Below, in pieces: positions 33,644 to 44,875 of a DNA stretch of 64,000 nt. Both the position numbers and the translations under genes were made by a program. Within the stretch, counting starts at the first letter, position 1, and each line of letters starts with the position of its first letter. The notes below the pieces were generated by a model, which had not been told where the DNA came from, did no database searches, and was given only the letters and a program-made list of their open reading frames with translations. The DNA is from Stictocephala bisonia. Lineage: Eukaryota > Arthropoda > Insecta > Hemiptera > Membracidae. The DNA lies in contig JAQJVL010000254.1 of the NCBI GenBank assembly GCA_035578905.1, positions 1-64,000 of the forward strand, read 5' to 3'.

Positions 33644-34036
33644 GTGATGTTGTGTCCTGGATCAGATTGCCCTCCTTCGACATCGTCAGGTGTATGTACT
33701 CGCCATTCTACTGATAGATCTACATCTGGATTCGGAAACGCAACCTCCGAAATAATAACTGAACCAAAGAAACCCAAAACTGGTGCTCAACGTCAAAAGG
33801 AATATAAAGCGCGTAAAGCTGCCGAAAAATCACTACCCAACGAAAATGGTGAGTGTAAACCGATCAAAACTGCTGCCAAAACCGCTGCTGAACGGATGAA
33901 AGAGTACCGCCAACGTCTAAAACTAAAATCTAAAATTCGTTGTTTTCGGAGAAATACATTTGCAGAAATTATTAAAAAGGAGCCAGCAAACAGAAAAAGC
34001 GCAGCTAAAGCATGTTCCATGTTTCTTGAATTTTAG
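33644..34036 (+). CDS. small basic protein with duplicated KTxAxRxKEY motif (unknown, probably transposon-borne)
   Basis: A 130-codon open frame in ppk intron 5 on the gene's own strand. After a Ser/Thr-rich start it has two related basic helices: KTGAQRQKEYKARKAAEK (about residues 46-63) and KTAAERMKEYRQRLKLKSK (about 84-102). Similar (K)TxAERxREYRxR repeats occur in insect proteins of unclear role and in some transposon-encoded proteins; no function is assigned. It is less AT-rich than its surroundings and is followed within 50 bases by two GC-rich stem-loops, which suggests a mobile unit rather than a host exon. The true start may differ: TACATATCAG just upstream could be an acceptor. Confidence 0.4.
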   Translation: MMLCPGSDCPPSTSSGVCTRHSTDRSTSGFGNATSEIITEPKKPKTGAQRQKEYKARKAAEKSLPNENGECKPIKTAAKTAAERMKEYRQRLKLKSKIRCFRRNTFAEIIKKEPANRKSAAKACSMFLEF

Positions 34037-34067
34037 CCGTAGGCTCTAAGCAAAAAGATCCGGGGGT

Positions 34068-34103
34068 CCAGGGGGCTTGCCCCCTGGCGAGGCCCGCAGG
34101 GCC
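34068..34103. repeat. two adjacent GC-rich stem-loops
   Basis: CCAGGGGG-CTTG-CCCCCTGG (34068-34087) and GGCCC-GCA-GGGCC (34091-34103) are perfect stems three bases apart, in otherwise AT-rich DNA. They follow the basic reading frame and could be an element terminus or a transcription end signal. Confidence 0.8.
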
Positions 34104-34343
34104 GAGTTTTTATATTATTATTATCTCTATTTTTCTTTTGCTTAAGTACAATGGAAGTTCAAAAATAAAAGTTTTATTATTTGTATTTATCACACTCTGA
34201 AATCGAGCTGGTTTAGATTGATTTTCTAAACAATATTGTTCCCTTACATATGTAAGAGATCTTGTTTTCATTTTATCAATCCTTATTTATGTTATATTAA
34301 TTAATAATTGTACTTTTTCTAATTTTTTATTTAAGAATAAGTT

Positions 34344-34449
34344 GGATGTGTGGAGGGTGAATGTGTTGCTGGGTGTTGCAGTACTAGTGTCGTCTGGGAT
34401 GTGTGGAGGGTGAATGTGTTGCCGGGTGTTGCAGTACTAGTGTCGTCTG
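34344..34449 (+). repeat. two 53-bp tandem copies at the 5' end of a non-LTR element
   Basis: GGATGTGTGGAGGGTGAATG through TAGTGTCGTCTG is repeated at 34344-34396 and 34397-34449 with one base difference. Short tandem repeats in the 5' leader are common in non-LTR elements, where they can act as promoter units. Confidence 0.85.
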
Positions 34450-37420
34450 TCTTTCTCTACCCGCGTGGTCTGTCCACAGTCTGCCATGGCATGTCCTGAC
34501 ACTCATGCCCATGGCCGATGCCCCGACGGTGTCTCCCTCTCTCAATACCTTTACCAACAACTATCTTCTTTTTGTAACTATCTTAAAATATTTCATGTTA
34601 ATACTCAATCACTCTTCTGTCATATCGACGAATTCCGCACTATTTTTGACACCTCTCAATTTGATATAATTCTAGTTTCTGAAACTTGGTTCAAACCCAA
34701 TATAAGTCATAAGAGCGTTGAACTTAATGGATAGAATATCTATTGAAACGATTGTACATCTTAAGGTGGTGGGGGAGTCGCCGTTTATGTGAAATCTCAT
34801 CTTCCTATATTAATTCTTTACACTTGATAACTCCAGATTGGGCCTTCCTGAATACATGTTTGTTGTTGTTAACTCTAACAGAACACATGTCCTAGTTGCA
34901 GTCTGTTATAAGGCGCCTGATATGGGGTTTCTTGTGGAATTATAAGAGTACCTTTCAGTTTTATGGCTCCTTATCATCATGTCATTATTATGGGCGATTT
35001 TAATTGTAACTTACTAGGACCTGACAATAATGACAAAATTCACTTCACAAACCTATTTTACTCTTCTAACCTCACTATACTGCCATTTACCTACCGCTGC
35101 TCATACTGCCATACTGCTACAACTGACATATGGCTGAAAGTGATGACTGTTGCTTACCTCGACCACGTTGTGCATCATGGACAAGCCCTTGCCCCCGAAA
35201 TTTCTAAGCAAGATCTTATATTCTGTGCTTAGGACTCCTAAGAGCAGTCCTAAATTTATTTCCTTCAGAAATTACAAAGATATAAAACAGGATGTTCTTA
35301 TTCAACATGCTAGTAATTTAAATGGGAATGAGATTCTGTTGGCCCCTAGTGCCGACTCTATGGTCAATGAGTTTAATTGTACGATTCATTCTCTTTGTGA
35401 TCGACATGCTCCGGTAGTTACAAAGCGAATAACAGCCGGCACCTTGGATTACAGATCTTATTCGCCAATTATAAAAGCAAAGAGATTCTGTTTTTCCCTA
35501 AGCAAAGCGTACCAAGGCTGCTGCTGACTGGGCTTATTATAAATGGGTAAGAAATACAGCTAAACAACAACTGTGAAATGCTAAAATTTGTTTGTATTAC
35601 AGAAGTTTCTCAGTAAAACAATCCTCAAAATCTTTATGGTTCGGGAACTTGGTATTGGTAAGGGTAATAGTGACTGACTAGTTGCCGTCGACCTTACCTA
35701 ATCAATGATTATTTTGTGGATACCCTCATTGATATGACTGGTGCTTGTGATTATGTCCGTTACCTCAGCAATGCCAGATTAGATGAGCACGTTCAGTGTC
35801 TGTTTACTTTCACACCTGTTGCTGAGACTGATGTTTTACGTGGTGCAATCATGAGAATTTCTAGTGATCAGTTGGGGCTGACAAAATTTCCATAAAATTT
35901 TTTAATATTTTCTTCCCATAGTCATTTAGGTTATTACTTCCATTTTTAACAAATCACTCTTGTCATTAACATTCCCCAAAGTTTGGAAATTGGCCATTTC
36001 CAAAACAATTATCTCAAAAAAAATCCATCTGATGTTAGGTATTCATCAGCCTATTAGTATTCATCAGCCTTATGAAAATGTATTCAAAAAGTGGTTCATC
36101 AGCAATTTACATCTTTTAATGAGTGCAATGGATTGTTGTCCAATTTCCAGTCTGGTTTTCGATCTAACCACAGCACTACCACTGCTCTATTAAAAGTTAC
36201 TGATAATATCCGTTCTGGAATGAATAAAAGACTCTTGTCAATTTTAACACTCTTTGATGTTTTAAGACATTCGACTATGTTTATCATCCTCTTCTCCTTT
36301 TAAAATTATCGAAGATGGGGTTTTCTACTGATTGCGTAGAATAGGCGAGGTCTTATTTGACGGATCGTCAGCAGTGTGTTCAAACTGATGACAAGGAATC
36401 GTACTGGAAACACGCCACTCGAGAGGTACCACAGGGTTCTCAGTCCTTGGTCCCTTATTTTCCATATACACCGATGATGTCACCACTGTTATTAAGAACT
36501 CTTTTTTCCACTTGTACGCTGATGACTTACAAATTTACAATTACTTTCCTACTTCTGACTTGAATGGTACTGTTGCTACTACGAACATTGATATTGATGC
36601 TATTGCTTCTTGAGCCTTCAAGCACGGACTAAAACTTAATGAAAACAAAATTAAAACCATTATGATCGGAACCAACAAACTTTGGAGGAGTGTTGACCTT
36701 CTGAATTCCCCAAAACTTGTACTGAACAATACTGAACTGCTTTACAGTGATAAAATAAAAAATCTTGGACTTACTTTAACAAAACACTTAAGTTGGTCTG
36801 AATATAATACTGAAACTGTAACAGTGTTTTTCTGGCATTCACAGTCTTTAAAGATTTGCTCTTTTTCTCTCATTGAGTATGAAAGTGATGCTTGTAAAGA
36901 TGCCAATTTCCCCACACTTTAACTACTGTGACATTGTTGTCAATGACATGACGGTTGAGCTTTCGAACAGATTCCAGTGTGGGCAAAACTATTGCATCCG
37001 TTTTATTTTCAACCTTACACGTCGTGATCATGTTACTCCGTTTTTCAAAAACCTTTCACTTCTTAAATTGAATCAACTCCATATTCACACTATTCTGTAT
37101 TCAATCTTACATAATAATTCTCCAACTTATCTGTCCAAATGTAAAAAGTACATTTCTGAGACCAGTACTTGGAAAACTCGGATCCGATCTTCATTGTTGT
37201 CAATTCTTCATCATAAAACTTCTTTATACAATTCCTTTACTTTAACCGCTTGCTGACTATGGAATATCTTTCTTATAATATTAGAGGTAGCGAAGGGCGC
37301 GATCGGTTTCAGGTTGTGGTTCTTTTCCGGGCCTCGTGGAGTGAGCGGCTTGTGCGATACTAGATGTTTGCTGATGGACTGGTATGTATGAGAGGATGAA
37401 TGTGAGTTTAAGTTTATAAT
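34344..37420 (+). mobile_element. non-LTR retrotransposon (CR1/Jockey-like), decayed, near full length for its second ORF
   Basis: Plus-strand frames, broken by many shifts, give an apurinic-type endonuclease (HVNTQSLFCHIDEFR, FDIILVSETWFKPN, HHVIIMGDFNCNLLG, DHVVHH) followed by a reverse transcriptase: SGFRSNHSTTTALLKVTDNI, then VPQGS, LYADDLQIYNYF and KIKNLGLTLTKHLSW, with a C-terminal tail (RFIFNLTRRDHVTPFFKNLS). The catalytic YADD is seen at about 36510. It starts with tandem 53-bp repeats and ends before 37420. It is inserted in ppk intron 5 in the gene's orientation and is dead. Confidence 0.8.
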
Positions 37421-37989
37421 TGTTTTTGTATGTATTAATGTAGAGTCTGTTATATTTATATTAGCAATGACTATTCTTTAAGTTTTTTTTTTAATTTCTC
37501 TGTTGTGGATTACTATCCTGTAATTAATTTCTGTTATTCACCAAAATAATGTTTTAGTTTTTTCCGTATTTGAGTAATAATGATAAGGTGTAAGAGAGGA
37601 CATTTTAGTCTTAAACTCGCCAATTCTGTGTACAATAAAGTAATTTTTCTTTTCAATACATTGACAATGGAACAACATGAAAACTACGGTCTTGGACTTA
37701 TTTTTATTTCTTCTTTTAAGTAACACATGATGTAATAGAATCTTGCTAATAACGGGATTTAGTTCTACAGGTAAAAACAATGTGAAGGGAATATCAACAA
37801 GATAAAGCATATGATAACTACTAAACTACCCAAAAAATATTTGTGTTTAGACATCTGTATTGTTTGGCATAGCTCATTAAAGACCAATATAAAATCTAAT
37901 GTTTACATATTCAGCAGACATCCATAATATACTGCTTGTAATAAAAACAATTGTTACATACATTAACCAGGTAGAAATGATTTGTTTAG

Positions 37990-38260
37990 GTGGTTCTTCA
38001 TAACCCTGTTGAAACTCCAAAGATGTCAGCCTACAGTTCTGCTCTTCCAACTGGTTTTGAAACCAGAATGATATATAGACCGGACCTGATGGCATCAATG
38101 GAACAAGTTCGCAGCATCCCTCTGATTCAGCGACAATGTCTCTTTAGTGGTGAACGTAACTTGCGGTTTTACCGTACATATACAGAACACAATTGTGCGC
38201 AAGAGTGCGAGGCTAATGTCACTCTTGAGTTCTGTAACTGTGTTCAGTTCTACATGCCTA
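37990..38260 (+). CDS. pickpocket-type channel 1, exon 6
   Basis: It follows TTTGTTTAG and starts with GTG as an internal codon (phase 0): VVLHNPVETPKMSAYSSALP, then YRPDLMASMEQVRSIPLIQR, QCLFSGE, YTEHNCAQECEA and FCNCVQFYMP (residues 297-386). The string R.C.F......L..Y..Y....C..EC.....L..C.C...YMP is the conserved beta-ball/thumb cysteine pattern. The donor A|GTAAGT leaves one base, phase 1. Confidence 0.92.
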
Positions 38261-39280
38261 GTAAGTACTCTAGTATATATCTTACAAAAAAGCTATAATT
38301 TATACAAGAAATCTGCTGTTATTCTTAAAACATTATTGCTTTGTTAATATTAAATGTATATTTACAAGATCTGCAGTAAAAAAAGCATTTACATCACAAT
38401 GTTGGCCTGAGAGTGAAAGGGGCTTTAAACAGGCAGTCTTTATCTACATTTGATAGTGATAAACTTATTTGATTGAGAAGCTACTTCTAAACAAACAAAC
38501 TTAAAATTGTAGCTCCTATTTTCTTTTTATGTAATTTAACATCCCTGGTAATCGATTTAAGATTAATCCTATGATATTTTGATCTATCAAGCATCATAGT
38601 AAGAAATAGAAACAACAATGTAATAAATGTAAAGCATGAATATAGTTAATGGTTAGGCCCGGGAAAAATGCAGTCTTTTCTGTAGTAAAAATAGTAATTT
38701 ATAAGATAAGAGTGTAGTTAAATTATTTTTGCATGCATACGTAGATGCAATGATTTTAAATTAATTTAAAATCACTGTTGAATTTAATTGTATTTGTTGA
38801 AAAATTATTTCAAAATTATTCTGTTATATTCATTAGGAGAGATAAGTTATCATCAAACTTACCTAAGAAGACAAGCCCACTAACACCATAGTAGTAGTAA
38901 ACAAACACAAAAGAATTACATGTGCACGAATTTTCAATGCCTCTGGCTGTTTCTACAGGTGAGTAAAGAGAAAGACTCCTCTCCATGTAATGGATACCTG
39001 ACCATATAATGAATATACCAATTCCTTGCCTAATGTCCTTTAATCTAACCTAAAATTAATCTCCAGTATTTGTTGAAAAACTATTCAATTTTCTACATTA
39101 AAAAAGTGAGTTTTAGAAATTTATTAACTTTTTCATCTAGAGAATACTGTACTGAATTCAGATGTTTCGTTGTTTCAACCATTTCCGTGCTTAATCTCCA
39201 ATGTTGCTCCACCAATGATAATGATCTACTAAAAATAATTTTGGTGTCTAGTATCTATTAAAGGACTCGTATGTTTGTGA
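38261..39280. other. ppk intron 6, 5' part, nothing recognised
   Basis: AT-rich intron, with no supported frame. Confidence 0.5.
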
Positions 39281-39284
39281 CAGC

Positions 39285-39475
39285 ATTACTAATGAATGGC
39301 TCTATTGGATATAGTGAGGAGTTGCCCTGGCTATTACTATACAGCTCCTTCTGAGGAATAGTCAACCTTAGTTACAGTTGTAACAATGTCTACAATAGTA
39401 CATGTACTCATTTACCCCTCAATGCCCATGTCTCTACGATCCACATATTATAAATCAATAATAAATTCTTAAGAG
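39285..39475 (+). repeat. diverged SINE copy
   Basis: GGAATAGTCAACCTTAGTTA, TGTAACAATGTCTACA and CTCTACGATCCACATATTA align in order with the body and tail of the SINE at 30841-31112, at much lower identity. An old copy. Confidence 0.55.
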
Positions 39476-39610
39476 TAGAGTATACACGCAGAACTATAGT
39501 TTTCAATCTGATTCTAATTAAGCCCCGTATGAATGCATATAATGTGTCCCAACAGATTTGTACAGTTACTAACTACAATATTCTGTATTAAAGTAACCAA
39601 TGCCAATATA

Positions 39611-40376
39611 CAGGGTGGCCCAAAATATATACAAAAATAGTGCCAAACTTCAGGAAATGGTTTAATAGGTCACAATAAATAGAAAATCAAGAATAATGGT
39701 TTTTTCCAAAAATACTTTATCAGATATCCACCATTTTGTTTTTCACACAAAATAATTTTTAACTCCAAGTTGGCTCAATCGATCGTAATGAAACTCGCTA
39801 TGTATGTGAAGATAACAGAGACCTATTCTAAAAGAAAAAAAATCAACTTGATCCAATTTAAGATTTAAAAATGGCGGCCATTTTTATTTTTGAAACGGAA
39901 AAAAACGCCAACAAATTGTTAAGGATACTTTTTTTGGCTAATTGTATTACCAATCTCTCAGTATCAAAAAAGTTTAAATCGGACAAAAATAACCAAGACA
40001 CATTGACATGATCTTGGTTATTTTTTTTTTAGATTCTAATGTTTTTGATACTGACATTTAAAAAATGCCAACATTTTTGGCTGTTTTCCCGCAATTTCCA
40101 TTTAAAAATTTAAAATGACTGCCATTTTAAAATCTAAAGTTGAATCAATTTGATTTCTTTTCTTATAATAGGTCTCTATTATCTTCACATGCATAGCGAG
40201 TTTCATTACGATCGATTGAGCCAACTTGGGAGATAACAATTCTTTTGTGAAAAAACAAAATGGTGGATATCTCACAAACAAAGCGTTTTTGGAAAAAAAA
40301 TATTATTGATATTCTCCTTATTTTGACCTATGTAACCATTTCCCGAAGTTTAGCACTTTATTTCTGGGACACCCTG
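39611..40376. mobile_element. foldback MITE, TA-flanked
   Basis: The ends are CAGGGTGGCCCA and TGGGACACCCTG, each next to TA. The two halves are long imperfect inverted copies: AGTTGGCTCAATCGATCGTA (39769-) faces TACGATCGATTGAGCCAACT (40206-), and GATATCCACCATTTTGTTTT faces AAAACAAAATGGTGGATATC. Arms of about 350 bases and no coding capacity. In ppk intron 6. Confidence 0.9.
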
Positions 40377-40472
40377 TATATCAAACATTGATATATATTT
40401 TTTACAACAAAACAACAACAAAAAATTCTGTATTAATAAAAAAAAGCCAATTATCAATTCATTTAATTTCAG

Positions 40473-40532
40473 AAGACCCAAAAACTAGAATTTGTGGAAG
40501 ACAGGACACTGAATGTGCAGATAGTGCAAGAA
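40473..40532 (+). CDS. pickpocket-type channel 1, exon 7 (60 bases)
   Basis: A short exon found by phase: acceptor TTTAATTTCAG, reading A|AA GAC CCA..., giving KDPKTRICGRQDTECADSAR (residues 387-406), and donor A|GTATGT. ICG....EC matches the palm-side cysteine pair of PPK channels. Phase 1 in and 1 out fits both neighbours. Confidence 0.85.
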
Positions 40533-40883
40533 GTATGTATTAACAGAATTACAGTAATTGCTATAACTTTATATTTGTAAAAACTTAGGAAATGTATTTT
40601 TTTACAATTCTTGGATTAAAATAATCATATTAGTATTTTGATTGTCAATATTTTATTCATTATAAATTAAATACTTTATGCTTATACATTTTTTTCATCA
40701 AAATAAATAGTACAATACAAATTATGAGAGATTTATTTATATGGTATTTTTTAAATGTTTAATGTATTTCCACAACTTAACAAGTGTTTTAATCTGATTG
40801 TTTTGAAAAAAAAGCATCAACTCTGAAATTATACTGTATGATAGTGATATGGATAGAAAATGTTAACAGCCTACAAAAAGTAA

Positions 40884-41660
40884 CCCTTTAGCACGGAATG
40901 ACATACACAGAACATCATGATCTGTTAACGCTAAAGTGCCGAGTCACCATTGGTATTGAAACGGACAAGCAGGTACTGCGGCCAGATAAAAAGCCAAGGA
41001 TCATTAGTTTGAATCTAGCTGAACTTTATATGTGTAACTTAATTGAGGTACTGATTTGTAGTGTGGTTAGTAATCTTAGATTCTTTTCAATGGATTCTTG
41101 ATGATAATCTTGACTATTAAGCTAATAAGTGTTAGATATGATAGGAAAGAACATCCAACCTATTTTCCTGAACAACCATCTAATTCACATGGTGAGAAAC
41201 CCAATTTATTTCCAAACATTGATTTAGGCAGGTCTAGAACTATTTTTGATCAGATGACAGAGACAATGATGATACACTAATTTATTGATCACCACTGGCT
41301 GATACTAATTTCATTAATTATTGCACCGTTGTGCGTACAATTTTGTTCTCTAGTAGAAAGTTAAATGAACTTTGTTAATACATGCTATATCACACATATT
41401 TATTTGTAATTTGGATTTAGAATTTGATTTTTTGTGTGTTTCTTTTCTTGTTATATTCTTTTACGAAATATCATTTTGCACAGATGGGAATGACACAGAA
41501 TTTCAATGTGAACATTTTAATACCAAAATCTTGAGGTATATACAACTCAATTTATGAATTTTTTAAAAACGCTTTGGGAGTATGTACTTTTTAAGGTATA
41601 AAGAAAAGTAAGGTAGTAAGTTTTTGAGACTCGTCAATTTTCGGTCTGTTTCTAAAAGGG
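40884..41660. mobile_element. possible piggyBac-type MITE or remnant
   Basis: It begins CCCTTTAGCACGG and ends AAAAGGG followed by TTAA (41661-41664). The left flank reads GTAA, one base off TTAA. Internal open frames are short and not recognised. The assignment rests only on the short terminal match. Confidence 0.3.
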
Positions 41661-41794
41661 TTAAATAAGCAGTGTTCAGCTTGAGTGGAAGTTGATAGGA
41701 ACAGTAGATTTACTTTTATATAATTACACAGAAAAAAACACTTTTTTTTACTTTCTACGTCAGTGGCATTTTCAACGTGTTATTCAAACGTTGT

Positions 41795-41905
41795 AGAGGA
41801 ACAACAGTACAAACTCCTATGGCAAATTTCAGTAGACCTCCCCGGATTTGAACCCATGACCATTTATATATAAAGCAGACTTCCAAACTAATAGGCTAGC
41901 AAGAG
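41795..41905 (-). repeat. tRNA-derived retroposon head
   Basis: On the minus strand TAGCCTATTAGTTTGG is A-box-like, and about 25 bases on GGGTTCAAATCC is an exact B-box match; this order and spacing is that of a tRNA-related pol III promoter. The sequence does not fold as a complete tRNA by eye, so a SINE head is preferred over a tRNA gene. In ppk intron 7. Confidence 0.5.
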
Positions 41906-42383
41906 GCCTAGCAAACTATTTAGCAAACTTTTACTGACAGTAAGAGAAGGGATACACTTTTTATTCTTATGCTGAATATTAAAATTTATTTAGACTTTAC
42001 ATGAGTTGAGTAGAAATGTAAAGTGTGTTTTTAGTGAGCATAACACACAAAAAATAAATCAACAACTGGATGTAGTAAAAAATTAATATTTACACCACAA
42101 AAATTAAGATTGATAAAAATAATTCCTAGATTAAAGAGTTTCTACTGAAGAAAAGCTTATAATAATACACATAAGCGTACCATTAAAATCATCATTAATA
42201 CATTTCAGTGACACTAGGATATTGCTAGTTCCACACACAGTACTCTGCTTAAGTCTTATAACAAATCTGATTCAGTTTGGCCCATTGAAATTAAAATTTA
42301 CTGCAGGAAAGACAAGATTCAGCAAAATCTGTGAAGACTACTATCATACTAGATTTATAATTTTAATATTAATACTATTACAG

Positions 42384-42591
42384 AGGTGATGGAGCAGAGA
42401 TTAATAGATGATCGAGCCAATATCTCATCTTTCCTACAAAACATGGCCAACGTAACTAACCGTGAAGCATGTGGCTGTTTGCCAGGGTGCTTCGCACTAG
42501 GCTACAGTATGATCCAGTCATCTTGTGAACTGGCTGAGAAACTTGACATTCGAGATGACTATCTAGCTGGCAAAGATACCAAGTACTTTCA
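42384..42591 (+). CDS. pickpocket-type channel 1, exon 8
   Basis: Acceptor TACTATTACAG; A|AG (Lys407) then VMEQRLIDDRANISSFLQNM and REACGCLPGCFALGYSMIQS (to Gln476). CGCLPGC is the invariant cysteine cluster before TM2 in PPK proteins. The donor CA|GTAAGT leaves two bases. NIS and NVT sequons are present. Confidence 0.92.
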
Positions 42592-43139
42592 GTAAGTTTC
42601 TTACTAACATAATTCTTTATCTCTATGGCCGCAACATGCAGAGGTTAGAAGTTTTCACATTTAGCATGTGGCGTGATTTCTTTACTTTGAAGGTATGTAT
42701 TTTACTAAAAATTATATAACAATTACTAATCAAGTAACATTTAGTAAACCTCATCTGGAATATTTTTCCGTTAAATTGACCAAGTTTGAATGTATAATTG
42801 CAAGTTTAATCTAGATGGAACATCAACTTAACTAATAGTTTCATTACTTTTCTGCATTCATTGTCTTTGATATAAAAATAATGATATATTAATGTATGAA
42901 AAATTATATATTTACCATTGTTAGATGAATATAAAATATGCCAAAAATAAAATATAAAAAGTATAACATACACAGTACAAAATTAAAATTGTTTAAAAGT
43001 AAATTAATAAGTATTCTCAGATATGAGATGTCAACACAACTTAGTATGTATTTTAAGGCGAATGTAAGTGATGTTGTAGGGATGAGTGTGTATAATGTTC
43101 TCTCTATGAGAACATATTATCATAGACTATGATCACATT

Positions 43140-43385
43140 TCAACTCTTATAAATATTTAGTACATTAGACTACAGTTTTTTAATTAGCATAATACGTGTT
43201 ATTTTTTAATCACCATGATTCTTTTGTGAATCCCTCTGGTCTGAGGAGGGTGAGCGTGGTTCACCGAAATCGATCACCATAATATCTGTGCATTTTGTAC
43301 TTGTGTTGTAATATATTTGTGTATTTTGTACTTATATTGTAATAAATTTGTGTTGTGTGACGTTTACTTGTACTACATTAGACTG
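43140..43385 (+). repeat. Penelope-like 3' terminus with strong hammerhead-like motif
   Basis: Candidate ribozyme at 43237-43279: stem I TGGT (43237-43240) pairs ACCA (43276-43279); core CTGAGGA at 43241-43247; stem II GGTGA (43249-43253) pairs TCACC (43261-43265); GAA at 43266-43268; self-complementary ATCGAT (43269-43274) as minimal stem III; C at 43275 as cleavage-site base. One extra G lies between core and stem II, the same irregularity as at 10413. A mutated relative lies on the minus strand at 53885-53960. No protein part is visible here. In ppk intron 8. Confidence 0.45.
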
Positions 43386-43969
43386 TAATATTATCCATCA
43401 AAGAAATATGATAATAGATATATGTAATAGAACTATGATAGTGTAATACCAGCCTAAAGGTGACATTAATTTACAAAAATCAGCTGTAAAGAAAGTGTAT
43501 AATGATGCAATGAACATTATATACTTGTTTGGAATTTAAAGCTGAATGATGCATTCCACTCAGGTATGATAAAAATGTTAAACTGTAAAATTATTTTGTC
43601 TAAATACTTTTTATTTCAAAACACTGATAAAACAAAGAAAATATGAAATGAAAAAATTGACAAAACTGTTTGAGATGAATTTATCCAACAATTAATTTAA
43701 ATAACAAGGTTAAATTGAACCAAAAATTGGAAATTAAGGCAATTGTAGTAAAAAATATAGATTTTCCTATCTTGTTTCTTGACTTTAAATAATTTCTTGT
43801 AAAAGTTGTACGCTTGAAAAATACTCTCCACGTTTTATGCAAGCAATTTATCATAAAATGATGACCTCCATTCAGGCTTATCCTGTTTTGTCTAGTTCAT
43901 ACTTGTACTTCCTATTTTGTATCCAATATCATAAAATATGAATGCAACATGAGAAGTGTTTTGTTTCAG

Positions 43970-44061
43970 GAAGAACATGGCTGTACTCCATGTGTTTGTG
44001 AAGGACACCCAATTCACAGCCAAACAAAGAGGGGAACTTTTTGGTTTCACAGAATTTTTGT
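43970..44061 (+). CDS. pickpocket-type channel 1, exon 9
   Basis: Acceptor TTTTGTTTCAG; CA|G (Gln476), then KNMAVLHVFVKDTQFTAKQR and GELFGFTEFL (residues 477-506). This is the beta strand leading into TM2, where PPK channels have a K....F..L...GG pattern. The donor T|GTAAGT leaves one base. Confidence 0.88.
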
Positions 44062-44378
44062 GTAAGTTTCCGTCAATCCAACCACTTATGCACAAACAAT
44101 GGTTACGTTAAATTGGCAAAATTTAACTGTACATCTGCAGTTCAAGAAATATACTTGATGCAATATTTGTTTGTCCATGTCTGGTTATGTAGAAAGCATA
44201 TAAATGCCATATATTTTCATTATATGACTGAACTTATGACAACGGTAGATCTTTTCAGGACCTATTTAATGATTTTTGGGAAATTCATGTTCAAATATAG
44301 ATCGTAAATGCAGGTGATGAGTGAAGATGAATAGGTTTAGTCTTTGTTACTACAGTATAACCCCATTATAACGGAATA

Positions 44379-44873
44379 CAGTAAAACCTTAATCCGGCAT
44401 TCTATAGTCCGGAATTGTCTATAATCCGGCATCAACGGCAATAGCCACTAATTACAGAATTGCCTTTACAATGAACATTATAAAGTGAGCAACTCGACAG
44501 CTAATAAAAAAATAGTTGTAAGAAGCAAGTAGATATTAGATCTTTTTTCCAGCCATCTACCAGTGCTGTTGCTAAAAACCACAAATACTATAGTGCAGTA
44601 CTGTACTGTATCTCATACTGTATTCAAATTTATTTCATCATGTACTGTACTTAAAAATGCATTTTAATATTTCTCCTGTAATTATATACTGATTTATATT
44701 GTTTAAATAACCCATGTTTAAATAATATATACATACAGTAAAATTTTGTTGCGCAAATTATGTTGTTTTTCATACACCTCCTGTATTTTTATAAATAACC
44801 TCCATAGTTCGGAATTTTCTTTAATCCGGAAAGCGTCAAGTCCCAAACATGCCGGATTAAAGAGGTTCTACTG
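44379..44873. mobile_element. pogo/Tigger-type MITE, TA-flanked
   Basis: Inverted ends CAGTAAAACC...TTAATCCGGCAT and ATGCCGGATTAAAGAGG...TACTG, with TA at 44377-44378 and 44874-44875. The subterminal TCCGGAATT is also mirrored. 495 bases, non-coding. In ppk intron 9. Confidence 0.85.
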
Positions 44874-44875
44874 TA

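Noticed and set aside
41795..41905. A tRNA gene on the minus strand
   Set aside because: A- and B-box-like words are present but no full cloverleaf could be drawn; a SINE head fits better.
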